A DNA stretch of 64,000 nt from Lepiota brunneoincarnata (lineage: Eukaryota > Basidiomycota > Agaricomycetes > Agaricales > Agaricaceae), in the NCBI GenBank assembly GCA_023014365.1, contig JAEBUN010000006.1, positions 1,116,001-1,180,000 on the forward strand, given 5' to 3'. Positions 35,043 to 45,821 of this stretch are shown one piece after another; within the stretch, counting starts at the first letter, position 1, and each line of letters begins with the position of its first letter. Position numbers and translations under genes: made by a program. Below the pieces are notes generated by a model. It was not told the origin of the DNA. It worked only from the letters and a program-made list of their open reading frames with translations, and did no database searches.

Positions 35043-35453
35043 CTATGGACCTAGAGCCTGTTTGTCAACCTCTGCGTCTTTCGCGAACGGTGATCCCTTC
35101 CGATAGACAAAAACAGGCGTATTACCGATGAGCGCTTCAAATATCAAACACCCCAGATTTCCGCCACCGATCACAGGGTCGTTGTTGACACCAGCAGGAG
35201 TGCCTGGACTGACCCCGAAATGTTGACAGCATGGATTATTGTCTTTTGATTCAAAGCCTTGCAATGTGGTATGGAAAGTGGGAGGCTCACGCCAAACAAG
35301 CTTGTCCGTGATGTTTTTGGAACTGTATTCCAGTACTCTCCGCACTCTCATGGACCCTTCAACAAAGAGGTGTGGCACGATGAATGGGAAGAAAGAGACC
35401 TGGTAGAGTGGATGGCGCCCAGGCCGGGATCTCAATTGCCGGATCCCATCCAA
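35043..35453 (-). CDS. hypothetical ORF2 of duplicated unit B
   Basis: A 136-codon frame with RRVLEYSSKNITDKLVWREP, TFHTTLQGFESKDN, GTPAGVNNDPVIGGGNLGCL and IFEALIGNTPVFVYRKGSPF. It resembles no family I recognise, but its sequence is echoed in the broken frame of unit A. The first codon is not certain and the frame may be an internal exon of a longer gene. Confidence 0.35.
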   Translation of the reverse strand: MDGIRQLRSRPGRHPLYQVSFFPFIVPHLFVEGSMRVRRVLEYSSKNITDKLVWREPPTFHTTLQGFESKDNNPCCQHFGVSPGTPAGVNNDPVIGGGNLGCLIFEALIGNTPVFVYRKGSPFAKDAEVDKQALGP

Positions 35454-35460
35454 CTGGTAC

Positions 35461-37117
35461 TCCTACCGGCCCTCTCCAGACCCAGACTTGATCTCTAGCC
35501 GTGCCATCTCATCCAATCCACGATCGCGCGCTGGATACGGCAGACAGCGATAGGATCTATACCATCTCCCAAGACTCTCCCAAGAAGAGGATTTCATTGC
35601 CAGTATGGCGATGTCGTTGAAATGAACTGTCATCCGAACCTCACCACAAATGTGATTATTCGCCCGCCCATCGGTGTATTCTGGTAACCTAGCTACAATC
35701 GGCCGAACGACGAGTCTGCTCTGGGGAAAATACCTGTTCAGGGTCGATCAGGGTCCCCTCATCATGATTCAGGAGGCATGTTGGGAGCGCTGGCACATAT
35801 GGACATTCCATAACTACACTCTCGACACAGCACTCAACTGTCAATGTGTTCCGTTGCCTAATTGAATAGGAGACTGAGATTAGATCTATTCGTGACTTAT
35901 GTTCTATGCTTGGGGTTTACATAAAGTCGAACGACGTCCTGAGTGGCGCTTAGCTCTAGGACTCCTTGCCGAAGCACCTCGCGTTCGAGCTTCAAGGAAA
36001 AGCCTTCTTGCTTGAAACCGATGGATTTTGGCTTGCCTTTCGTCCCAAGTGGGCTCACCAACTCATTTGGTAAATACAGTGAGAATGTTTTTATTTTCTT
36101 TTGGAAAGCCTCGGATGACTACACCAAGCACTTCCTAGTACTTCTTAGAGTACGCCTAACGGAGACGGGCACGTGTAATGCCCCAATCCTACCAATGGGC
36201 CTTTTCCCGCTCCTAATTTGTAGTGTGAAGCGTGATGCTTGGCTACGTGGGCATTTAACCCGGGGTCCAAACCTCGACCGGAAGGAAGGGGCCAGATTGA
36301 TGTATGATTAAGGAAAGGTTCAATGCAAATGATGCCGCTCAGACCCCAACTGGTGGAGGGGGGCATTGGAGGCCAACTCACCAAGCGCGTTGCTAGAAGA
36401 ACCCAATACCTTCCATGACAAACGGCTGTAGAGGTGACACGTCATGCAATTTTGGGCACTGGCTGCCTACATAGGACTCCTCAGAGCGTAAATTCAATGG
36501 GGCAGAAGCAGAGATTTACCCCATTTGCTTCTCCCCATTCTTTTCTCCTGCCCTCCATGCGAAAACAGTGCACCAGTCACGATAAAGCACTACTGCGCGC
36601 CTTAGGTGTGGCTCGAATTAGTGCAGTCCTGGACAACGGCCGTGGCTCGTTTGAACAGGGACTATTCCTTGACTTTTGACGCCTTCGCATCGGGTCTGTT
36701 TAATTGGGCCAGACTCCCATATATTCTCTGAAACGTGTGTTTCGTTGACATCCAAGAGTAACATAGCGCAACAGGTATAGCTAACTATATATGTAACAAG
36801 GAAGCCGTGGTTCAGGATTCCTTGTATATCGACAAGTCGTACAGCACACAAAATCGAAAATAAGAACAGTAGGTGCTACAAACAGAAAAAAGATATAACT
36901 GCAGTATGCGAGATCGAGCATGTCAGAGTCGTCATTGTTGTGCAATGTTCGCTTCATGAACCAATCGATATGAGACAGGAGTGATGTTGGTCGAATGAAG
37001 CAGCCGTATGGCGAAGCCGAGGGAGAAAGGTGCCGCGTGATAAAACAAAGCGGAGAAAAAAGGCGATCAGGAATACAGTGAATGGCAAAGAAAACAAGAG
37101 ATCAACGATCCAGGGTA
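35461..37117. other. gene-poor stretch
   Basis: Short frames on both strands (such as 35943-36311 plus and 36145-36384 minus) show no domain, signal peptide or exon chain. The right end holds the 3' UTR of the Smr-domain gene. I see no terminal repeats. Confidence 0.4.
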
Positions 37118-39199
37118 TCATGTACGGGGCTTTGCTTGGACTACTCCAGCTGCTCCATTCGTCGCAGGCGGCAAGTTCAAGATCAGGATCCCCGAGTTCA
37201 CAGGATCAACTCTACATGGTATATACCGCCTAAACAAAACGACACTCAGTTGATCGGGAAGGAAGACGATAAGCGAAAACTCACTTCTGCATTTCCGCGA
37301 TGAGAAAGTTCTTAATCACTGGAATACCACCTTTGGAATGTTTCCCTTTCCCAACGATAACGTTCAGCCTTCCCCCTCCATTCCTCAGCACTTTCCGTAG
37401 CGCTTCCTCAGTCTTTTGTAGTGCTTCCGCAGGCTTTAGCCCATGTACATCAATCGTACCTGGCTTCTGCAGAGTATTCCGACCTGTAGGGTAGCATGTC
37501 ACCACCAATCCAAAACAGCCAAAGCCAAGCACTTGCCTTCAAAAAATCTTCTCGAGGCCCTTTCGTGCAACTTTTTGATTTCCTCCTCTGCTTTCTGAAT
37601 ATCACCTCTCAAGAACAGTGCATCCCTCGGCCGGCGCTCCAACTCCGCCAACTTGAGCTCACCACGCAGCCTATCGAGCTCTTTACCTCCCTCGATGGCT
37701 TGTTTTCGTAGATCATCGGCATGCTCGAGAAGTTTGAATGGGATACGTGTGGACAAGATGCTCTCAGCGTCTGATGGGGCGGAGGGTGAGAGGAGTAAGT
37801 CGGTTTCAGCTTCAGGATCCTGTTCAGCTGGCGGTGCGGAGGTTGAGGTGATGGGTGGGACAGGGGTGAGAAGCGAACCGAGAGGTGTCGGCGGGACGGG
37901 TGGTTGGAGGATTGTATAGTGGGAGAGAGAGGTTGAAGGGATCATGTTAGGTTCATGTACGATGGATTGGGAGTCGAACAACAGCGGGGAGAGGGCTTTG
38001 TCAACTCTGAGCACAGTGTTTTCTGCAGCCTCGTGCCTAGATATGGGAATAACAGAGATTCCATTCTGACCGTTGACGCGGGCTTGAAGTCCGGGAGGTG
38101 TCCTTAGCTCATCCCCATCCGACTCGGGTGAAATGTCGTGCACCGACTGACCAGGTGTCTTCAGCTCGTCATCGCCATCATCCGGAGTACCCGGCTGCCA
38201 GCCAATAGGCGGTATAGGTAACGGGGGCGTGTCCGGTGCGGTCAAAGTCAGTGTATCATCCTCCATGCGTACATATTGGCTCATGGGATTCGGAACGGGT
38301 AACGGTGAATCTCCATGAGAAATAAAAACATATTGCTCCTCATTCTCGGTATCCCTCTGTTCCGCATCTTCATTGTCTACATGCTCGGACCTCGAGGTTA
38401 TTTCGTCAATGGTTGACAAACGGTCAACACGAGAGTCCAGCGTCCGCTCACGGATGGTACTGTCCGGAGGTGTAGGGAGATGCGGTGACGGCGGAGCGCC
38501 GTTCCCCCTCGGACCTGTTCCCTCTGGATAAAAAGCAAGTGAAGAATGAGGACGAACGGGTAGTGGCGCTAGAATGGGCGTAGGGGATGCAGCGGAGTCT
38601 GGGAACGGCGATGGTTCTGAGCTGGCTTGCAGGAAGAAGCTTGGTGGTGAGGGCGGCGGGAAGCGGGGCGATGAAATAGCTTGCCCATTCAATCCATCGA
38701 TACTGATCTTGATAGCGGGGTGAGTGGGTGTGCTAGTTTGCGGAGGTTGCGCTGGAAGGGTTGGGGGAGTCTCAGGCGCCTGGTATACGCGCACATGTGA
38801 AGAAATGTATGAAGGAGCGGACTGGGAGCGTCGATAACGTTTCTCCCTGCCTCTGTGACCGCTGCTGCTTGAGGTGAGTGTAATGGCATTTCGGTTTAGA
38901 ATGCCGGGGAATGCGGACTCGGAGGCAACGGCACCTATAGCTGCCCATACTCCAACCAATGCCACTCTTGCCCAATTTCCAGCGATGAGCAAGTCAATGA
39001 CAAGGCGTAGGCCAAAGGCGAGGCAGTGATCAATAGCGGATGAGGTCGTGGATGAGGGTGGATGGAAGGAGAGCTGGTGAATGAGGACGCCCTCCCATAA
39101 TCCGACAATGGCTGGGGTGATGAAAGAGGGCGGGGCGGTGACACGGACAAGATAGAACCGGAGTCCCAGCCCTGCCGCGAGTGAGAGCGCAATGTCCAT
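37118..39199 (-). CDS. membrane-anchored Smr-domain protein
   Basis: Putative nucleic-acid nickase or RNA-binding protein tethered to a membrane. The start at 39199 gives MDIALSLAAGLGLRFYLVRV and further hydrophobic segments (about residues 1-95; two or three TM helices, including RVALVGVWAAIGAVASESA). A Pro/Ser-rich disordered part of about 350 residues follows. A DUF1771-type helical block (LRKQAIEGGKELDRLRGELK, RDALFLRGDIQKAEEEIKKL) then leads to the Smr domain: TIDVHGLKPAEALQKTEEAL (the D-x-H-G-L motif) and LNVIVGKGKHSKGGIPVIKN (the GxGxHSxGG motif). The final exon adds RYIPCRVDPVNSGILILNLP and stops at 37118. The intron before the Smr domain (37484-37536) uses a GC donor. N-terminal TM helices are unusual for cytosolic Smr proteins. 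Confidence 0.85.
37484..37536 (-). other. GC-AG intron in the Smr-domain gene
   Basis: A 53-nt intron with donor GCAAGT and acceptor CTACAG. It joins RRFFEG to RNTLQKPGTIDVHG in frame. Reading through gives a stop 9 codons later. The donor matches the strong GCAAGT consensus known for the GC-AG class. Confidence 0.75.
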
Positions 39200-40034
39200 T
39201 GGAGAGGTTTACGCAGACGGCGTTCGGGATGTGCGAGGGTAGGGACGTATTCGCTATCTCAAATGAGAGGGACTGAGATAAACATCACAGCACAGGGACA
39301 CGATGCCTCTGCGTGGGTTTGGGTCAAGTGTGGAGACCAACACCTCGTGTTGCACAGTCAACGTTGCAGACGCCCAAACTCAGTAAGCTTAATGGAAGTT
39401 TAAGTCGCGGCCGGATGAGGCCAAAGCTGCTTCGAGGACTGGGCAAAGGATGCACTCGAGGAACGGATTGCCCTGCAATTCCGAAAAAAGTTGAGGTGGG
39501 TGAGACTGGAAAAGATTTGGGACTTAACAGCTACCTGTTCCCTGGCACAATACGGTGAACCTTTTCCTTCTCGGTAAATGAAGTAGTTGAGCTTGGGAAC
39601 TGGATACAATTGGTCGGAAGGCCTGTTCCGAACCACACACAAACCCGGGTCAGCGCTGCTGTGATTTTTACCCACGGACCAGATCGGATCGAGACTCGGT
39701 TCTTTTGTCTCTCACTCGACGACGCCAAAATTTGAAGTTCTCAACATCATGATCCAATACAGTACGCAATGTGCAATCTAGCAAAGCGAGGGGAATACAG
39801 TACAGCAAATCTAAAACAAATCTAGCAAGATTACATTGCCAATGGCCGTCGAATGCAAGTCGCCTCGGTCATACTACATAGCCCAAATATCGATCCTACT
39901 CGAAAACCGCACCAATCCCCTCCACATCCATACCTCTATGTCTAGGTCTCGCCCTCTGTAGGTGTGCACCAGTGCTCCCCTAAAAAAATCAAGGCTTCTT
40001 CCCTGTCTCTGCGTTTCCCGCTCTGTCCGCCTCA
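39200..40034. other. upstream region of the Smr-domain gene
   Basis: The first few hundred bases should hold the Smr gene promoter. The remaining short frames on either strand are unremarkable, and I recognise nothing else. Confidence 0.4.
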
Positions 40035-40620
40035 TCTAGGCCAGCACTGTCCGCTGGACATCACCTACACTTACATATCTCCGTACTCCCCCGCGGACGG
40101 ACGACGACGATGCCTCTGGGATCACTCACGATGATGATGAGTCTTCTCAGAGGAGGCCTCGTTGCTGGTCTCACAACATCATCAAAGTGGGTCGTCGTCC
40201 GTGCCTCGCTAACTCCCGATACGGCTCCTTGCTGCATCCCGTGGGCGACCAGCGTAGCCTGGTACATCGCTGGCCGTTTGACGGACGACTGGCCTCTGTT
40301 CCGGGGTAAACATCAATTCACGGTCGAATATACGAGCCTCTGCACTCCTCATCAAAATGTCTGCTGGGAGTGCTTGTTCATCTCTGCTTCTCGTGACGAT
40401 TGGCACCTCCAAATGAGTCTCCTGGTCCTGTGGTAATGGCACTGGCACCAAAAGAGGGGCAGGAGGGTACTCGATGGCCTCCCTCAGATTGCCTTGATCG
40501 CAATCAGGTGTACTGCTGGTTTCTCCGTCCCTTATGTGTCTCGAGTGGTCTCGCTCCATGTCACCGATTAATTTATTAAGGCTAGTATGAAGGGGGAGGA
40601 AGGTCATTTCCAACACACCA
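40035..40620. repeat. partial third copy of the duplicated unit
   Basis: Begins with 'TCCGCTGGACATC', shared with 33384-33396, and carries an ORF1-like frame on the minus strand. The zinc-knuckle and ORF2 blocks are missing. It lies about 5 kb from unit B, across the Smr-domain gene. Confidence 0.55.
40209..40616 (-). CDS. hypothetical ORF1 of the third copy
   Basis: A 135-codon frame aligned with the ORF1 frames of units A and B: DMERDHSRHIRDGETSS, YPPAPLLVPVPLPQDQETHL, EVPIVTRSRDEQALPADILM and FTPEQRP. It is the most diverged of the three, yet still stop-free over the shared block. Function unknown. Confidence 0.35.
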   Translation of the reverse strand: MLEMTFLPLHTSLNKLIGDMERDHSRHIRDGETSSTPDCDQGNLREAIEYPPAPLLVPVPLPQDQETHLEVPIVTRSRDEQALPADILMRSAEARIFDRELMFTPEQRPVVRQTASDVPGYAGRPRDAARSRIGS

Positions 40621-40729
40621 CAGGCAACTGGATCCTTCTTACCTTGATTTACACTGAGGTATCTGGCGTCGTCTTTCGGCTGCTTTGCCGTTGGTCAATA
40701 AAGGGTCGCTCGGGGTTCCGTACACTACC

Positions 40730-40735
40730 CTACCC

Positions 40736-40766
<31 letters not shown>

Positions 40767-40768
40767 CG
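40730..40768. repeat. poly-C and AC-dinucleotide tract
   Basis: About 22 C residues, broken only at the edges, run directly into (CA)n of about 8 units. Compound microsatellite, prone to length errors. Confidence 0.9.
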
Positions 40769-42325
40769 GAGAGTGGCACTTACCGGCAAGAGTGGAATGG
40801 GCGCACAGAAGACTGGACTTCTCAAGTCCCAGCCACGAATTACTGGGCTGTCGGTGGAAACGGTAGAGACTACTAAGTCAACATGGCCGTTTCAACAACA
40901 TTCAAGACTGACCGCAAGGGCAAGACAACTATAAAAAATCCCTTGAGCCACAGTTGGGCCCAGGCAGCGTGATGTAAAAAGAATAGCGGTGATCTAGACG
41001 GTTAGACCAGAGCTATGCAGCGGATAATATTTGCGAGGCCGGCGAGAGACTGACCAGCTTTGCTCCGACTTAAGTACAGCTGCAGACGAGCTATTTCCGT
41101 ACCTCCTACCATATTTGCCTTAGTATGCATCGGTGCGTTTATGTCTGCCCCCGTGAGACCATCAGGGCCCACTTCGCCTCGTGCCCAGAGTCTTGACAGA
41201 ACCGATCCAAGTAAGATGGGAGGTTTACACGCCTGACCTCCTCATCACCCCTTCTCTGCAGCGCACTCAATTAGGGAATCGTGCGACTTCACGATCAGAC
41301 GACAGCGGCGAACTTGGAAGCTAGAAACCAGGCACCCGAGCTAGCTACCAAAGAACTTACTCTGGAGGCGCTAACTGCCAAACGAACACGGCCCCAACCT
41401 TGATCTCGTCTACAACTACATCTTCTCAATTGACCATTTGCTCATGGGCATGCACAGCTGAAAAACAAAAACGAGAAGGAAACCGTACGACTTGACATCC
41501 CGGTCGGTGAGCTTCTGGAATGACTCCCCTCCTACTGTTCTTCTTCTACCTGCAATTGATGTAAATGCTCGTTAGGCAACACACCGCTCACATATTCTTA
41601 ACTCCCATCATACGTACGGTACACACGCACGACATCACAACATGAAGTCACCTTCCGAAGGCACGGCTACATAAAACCGTCTCCTTGCGCACAGTGTCAA
41701 CGGGCTCCAAGGCGTTGGATATAGAAACGACCAGCCCCCTAAGACCATGCCTCTATGTTCCTGTAGACTGTGGGTCCTTCTGATAGATACCTACTGTGAT
41801 TCCATTGCCACAAGTGGAGTTCTCGATCGCGTTATACTTTGCACATTTACGACCTTATTCCTTTCGGTAACCAGATCCCTTGGCCTAATCCCAGGATAGA
41901 CAGGCACTACAGCATCAATGCGTCGTCGCAATCACTCTTCTGCCGTACAGGTGCCCTCAAGCTTCCCCTGTACTGATCAACAGCTTCCATCATGATGCGA
42001 TGAGTACTTCTGGTATGGAAACAATGACTCGAACGCTTTGACACTAATAGAATACTCCAACGATCCACCGCCGAACAGATATTTCTATGGAGGAAGGTTT
42101 TTCCTCAAAAAAGAATACAAACCCGCTGGCATCAAAGCCAGCCTGATTTTACCCACGCTTTCATTACTAGCCTGACGCCTTGTTGCCGGGCTTTACGACT
42201 CAGCTTTAGCCCCATCTCGATATATCGACTATCAATAGGACAATCCACCCGGAGGTGACCCTTTTGCTTGCCGCCCGCCCTCAGGATTCCGGCGCTGGTG
42301 AACACCGGAGAACTCCATAGCACCT
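40769..42325. other. non-coding stretch upstream of the heat-shock gene
   Basis: Frames are short and lack family features. Nothing resembling an exon chain, tRNA or transposon terminus is visible to me. Confidence 0.4.
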
Positions 42326-42335
42326 CGAATATTCC
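42326..42335 (+). promoter_or_regulatory. possible heat-shock element
   Basis: CGAATATTCC is a perfect nGAAnnTTCn pair about 230 bp before the heat-shock protein ATG. A true HSE usually has three or more units, so this is tentative. Confidence 0.35.
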
Positions 42336-42499
42336 CTCGAGTCGTCATATATGACCTCAAGCCACCAAGGGTATGCATGGTTTGTTGGAGGGGTGAAGTC
42401 ACGAATGACTCCCGCGCGACATCATAATTACCTGTTCTGAGACCAACTTGAATTCGATCAAAGACAGGTCCGTGGTCCAACTGCCAGACAGGATAATGA

Positions 42500-42507
42500 T
42501 ATATAAA
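42500..42507 (+). promoter_or_regulatory. TATA box of the small heat-shock gene
   Basis: TATATAAA about 55 bp upstream of the ATG at 42562, as expected for a strongly inducible gene. Confidence 0.5.
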
Positions 42508-42561
42508 GCGCCTTTCCCAACGCTTGGGGAACTATAAATCGAACTACCAGTCGCATCCACC

Positions 42562-43147
42562 ATGTCAAGCGTTTTCTTTTATGAGCCATTTTACGACTTT
42601 GACCGCTTCTTCGATGACTACCAGGGCCGCAGCCCTATGATTAGGAGGTGGACAATTACAACGCAGGGGTGCGGATTCAGGCGAAGGGGTGGTAAGGGCC
42701 TTCAGGCCTAGGTGAGCCGTGGTTTGTAGCCGGTACAATACGGTTACCCTGATCAACCGAAACAGGATGGATTTGCATGAAGATGCTCAGAAAAACCTCG
42801 TGACCGCGACCTTTGAGCTGCCTGGTATTGACAAGGAGAATGTCCACATTGATGTACAAAATAACCGATTGACGATATCGGCGGAAAGCAAGATCTCTGA
42901 AGAGCATGAGGAGCATGGTTATGCCGTCCGTGAGAGGCGCTTCGGGAGGTTCTCGAGGACTCTTCAGCTGCCTCAAGGCATCAAGGTGAGAAGTTCATGG
43001 GATGCACAATCAGACGCTCTCTTCTGAAGGCGTTGATGCTCTCAATAGGAGGAAGACATCAAAGCGTCGATGGAGCACGGTGTTTTAAGTGTCACGTTCC
43101 CGAAAGTGGGCCCGGAACAAGCACCGAAAAGAGTTGCGGTGAACTAA
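42562..43147 (+). CDS. small heat-shock protein (Hsp20, alpha-crystallin domain)
   Basis: ATP-independent holdase chaperone. The start at 42562 gives MSSVFFYEPFYDFDRFFDD, typical of basidiomycete Hsp20. The alpha-crystallin domain reads RMDLHEDAQKNLVTATFELP, GIDKENVHIDVQNNRLTISA, RERRFGRFSRTLQLPQGIK and, after an intron at about 42986-43050, EEDIKASMEHGVLSVTFPKV and GPEQAPKRVAVN. The N-terminal exon does not connect simply. The expected frame (QRRGADSGEGVVRAFRPRMD) lies one base off and is preceded by a stop. Treating 42648-42705 as a 58-nt GT-AG intron (GTGGAC...TTCAG) restores frame and gives GRSPMIRRPRMDLHED after the second intron. Either the gene lost part of its N-terminal arm to an intron, or it carries a recent frameshift. 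Confidence 0.8.
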
Positions 43148-43695
43148 CAAGTTCGACTGATTCTCCGAAATTCCGGCCAAGTGTCGTGACTACTGTTTTA
43201 TTTTTATGTTTTGCTTTTGTATAGTACCACATGTGTAGCCTTGAGTATAAATCACCAATTTTCCCTCTCTTGCCAAGAAGGTTACCTCTCAAGTCGATGC
43301 ATGACCTCCCTTGTGCATAAGTCCGAAAGGTCCTCAGGTACTGACATTCATCACTCCAGACACTCTTTTTCAGGGGGTAGTCATCAATGGATTATCACCT
43401 TCCGAGAGTCGACCTTCAACCTCCATGATCCTCACCTCAAGAAAAGACGCGAACTGAGTGTAAATTACCCTCTACGTCGCAATTGTATCACTCAACAGGC
43501 TTGTTGTGTATATGTATATGATTCATGTCCGATTCCGCACCAAGGCCTGGTGAATTTCCTGAGGTGTCAACGCTACATATTCCGTGCTGGTTTATACATG
43601 TCCTAGCCAAGGTGTCTTACGGCATGTATAATCCGGCCGGCTTCCTGAGCCGATACATTGTGTTCCCAATCCCCCGAGTCCAGCTGGCCATTGAT
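43148..43695. other. heat-shock gene 3' flank
   Basis: A plus-strand frame at 43211-43606 spans part of this stretch but has no recognisable content. Presumed 3' UTR and spacer. Confidence 0.4.
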
Positions 43696-44850
43696 ATGCA
43701 CTTCCTCTTGCCGTTATCCTCGGTACTGTACTCAACGTTTTGGCTTCTCCAAAGCTTGAAATAAGAACAAATGAGATAGCCCAGACGACGTATGACGACC
43801 TTGTTAAGTGCATAACGTATTCTTCTGTTGTCTATGAGTGGCTTTGCCCCGCTCCCGGGGGGAACAGGCTCATTGAAAAGGTGTGTCACTTTCGACAGTG
43901 TCCACCTATTATATTCACAGGTACAAGTTCTCCAAATCGAGGACGCAGGTGTTCGTTGTGCAGGACGACAAGAGATAGGAGATCATTGTTGCCTTCCGAG
44001 GGACTCTTGACATCGCCGATGTTCTCGTCGGTGAGCACGTCACTTGGTCAGGAAACGCTCGGGCCTGATCAACCACATACCGAAGACCTCCAAATTGTGC
44101 CCAAGACCCTCCAATCCACGGGCCTTACTAAAATCGAAGTGCGAAATTGCAAACTGAGTTTTTATCGGCGTACAATCCTGCAGCCGCGGATGTTCTGCGC
44201 ATTGTTGGAGGTCAACTGACCCCACTTATCGGGTTGTGGTCACGGACCACTTGCTTGGTGGTGCTATTACTTCGCTTGCTGCCATCTCGATCCGGGCTGC
44301 GTACCTGGGCCTCCCAATGCGGTTATATACCTTCGGTATAGTCCTTTTAGTTGCAGGCTGAGGCTACTCCTAATGATGAGCATTCCCCGGGACTGGGAAT
44401 GATGCATTTGCGTCGTGCGTGGAACAAAAGATCAGCATAAACAGTATTTTCCGAGGTGGGGAGTTACGCTTTGAATCTTGGGAACCAGTTACTGATACGT
44501 TGTGCTAGTTGTTCATACAAACGGTGATGATTATATCAAAGAGAGTTATTGTTTTTTCTGAAATTTCTCTCAGATGGCGTACCTACCATTTTACCCGAGA
44601 GTTGTGAGTGGAAATTACCCTCTCTGATGCACACAGTGGCTCATTAGTTCACCAGCGCAGCTAGGTGCTGGGGCTTCCGGTCGTGAGGATTCTTTACGTT
44701 ACGATATTTAACATGTACTTAACCCTAGACGTAACTTCGGCCGCTCACACTCGCAAGTGCACTGGAGGAGACGATCCTACATGCAGTGAGTCGATTCGTA
44801 AGACCTTTGATGATGCATATCCTTTTAGTTTCCCTACTCGACCACTTGAT
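43696..44850 (+). pseudogene. decayed class-3 lipase gene
   Basis: Relic of a secreted fungal class-3 (Rhizomucor-type) lipase. The start-equivalent at 43696 reads MHFLLPLSSVL, like a signal peptide. A frame change leads to ASPKLEIRTNEIAQTTYDDL and KCITYSSVVYEWLCPAPGG. Next is KFSKSRTQVFVVQDDK, then an in-frame TAG, then EIIVAFRGTLDIADVLV (oxyanion region). The nucleophile elbow, normally GHSLGGA, reads DHLLGGA, so the catalytic Ser is gone. Afterwards come SLAAISIRAAYLGLPMRLYT, RTGNDAFASCVEQKI, DGVPTILPES, and the cysteine-rich end HTRKCTGGDDPTCSESIRKT. Frames switch several times. The G-to-D, S-to-L and stop changes all fit C-to-T transitions on one strand or the other. Confidence 0.8.
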
Positions 44851-45821
44851 TTAATAGCGTCTATGGGACTGAATTTGGCTCATATCAATTATGTTGGTCA
44901 AGTTTGGTTTATTATCATCAGTTGGTTCCATCGCTAGTGCGTGCCTTGTCAGGTTATGGCCGTAAATCCGTTATTGCGCTTCTGAAAAACGGGAGGGAAG
45001 CTTCGCGGGATCGGAGACTGCATTTATTTTTGAAACCATTTTTGCTACCGTTCTAGTACTTGCAGAAGCTGTGTTATTCGCTCCTCTAGTCACTCGTCTG
45101 TCGTTAATTACTCATTTACTGTGCTGCGTGAGGCTGCCTCCGAAATTTCCAGATATGGCGGTGTTTGGGCCCTCCGATCGCGTGCACTAGTCACAATAAT
45201 TTGTTCTTAGGCCTCCGCAACGCTCGATCGAGCGCTCTGTATGGCAAGACATTTTCCATACGGGGAGTAAGATATTGTACGGCTTTCTCGACGGTGTGAG
45301 GATTCTTTCTGGGTGGGGTTTGTAGCGTTGCTCACTTGTTGATTTCGACTCGATGGAGTATTGGCGCCGGGGCACACGTTTAGTTTGTTATGAAGAATAA
45401 ATTAACGAGCGGTGGATCATGCAATTCGCGCTCCGTGCTAAGGTCTGTTCTCGGGTTTTGTGCAGTGCTCAGAGCTCTCACTACATACATTGAATCGTGG
45501 TCATGGTTGTACACAATGGGAGCCCTCGGAGGGTTATCTCGGATGTTTGTCACTGTTTGTGCTCTGTTGAAGTACGACAATTGAGGCTCTCTTGGTTCAG
45601 TACTTTGAGCCAACGACTCCGAAATACCTGCTGAAGGTCCTCTGCGATATCCTTTCATCTTCTCTACCCCATCATCCCCTGCGTACCCCCGCCTTCATAA
45701 TTCCCGAACATCCTCATCTACCGACTTCGTTCTTTCTGTGAAAAACGTCTCTGACATCATCAAATTACTCCTTCACCAACTCTCCGAGTGCAACTTCTTT
45801 TTGTTATTCTCTGCAACCACA
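44851..45821. other. spacer and promoter of the large uncharacterised gene
   Basis: A minus-strand frame at 45380-45658 has no recognisable content. From about 45640 to the ATG at 45822 the plus strand is pyrimidine-rich, as is common in fungal core promoters and 5' UTRs. Confidence 0.45.

Larger units (their letters stand above)
33225..35460. repeat. diverged tandem duplication, unit B
   Basis: Second, more compact copy of the unit at 29935-33165, in direct orientation and immediately adjacent. Collinear blocks are the left flank (33230-33400), ORF1 (33628-33996), a middle block (34020-34500), the zinc-knuckle-like relic (34700-34920) and ORF2 (35043-35453). The relic here has lost one Cys (CPCRVRG). 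Confidence 0.65.

Noticed and set aside
37653..37919. Plus-strand frame inside the Smr-domain gene
   Set aside because: Shadow of the long minus-strand coding exon, with no start context or family features.
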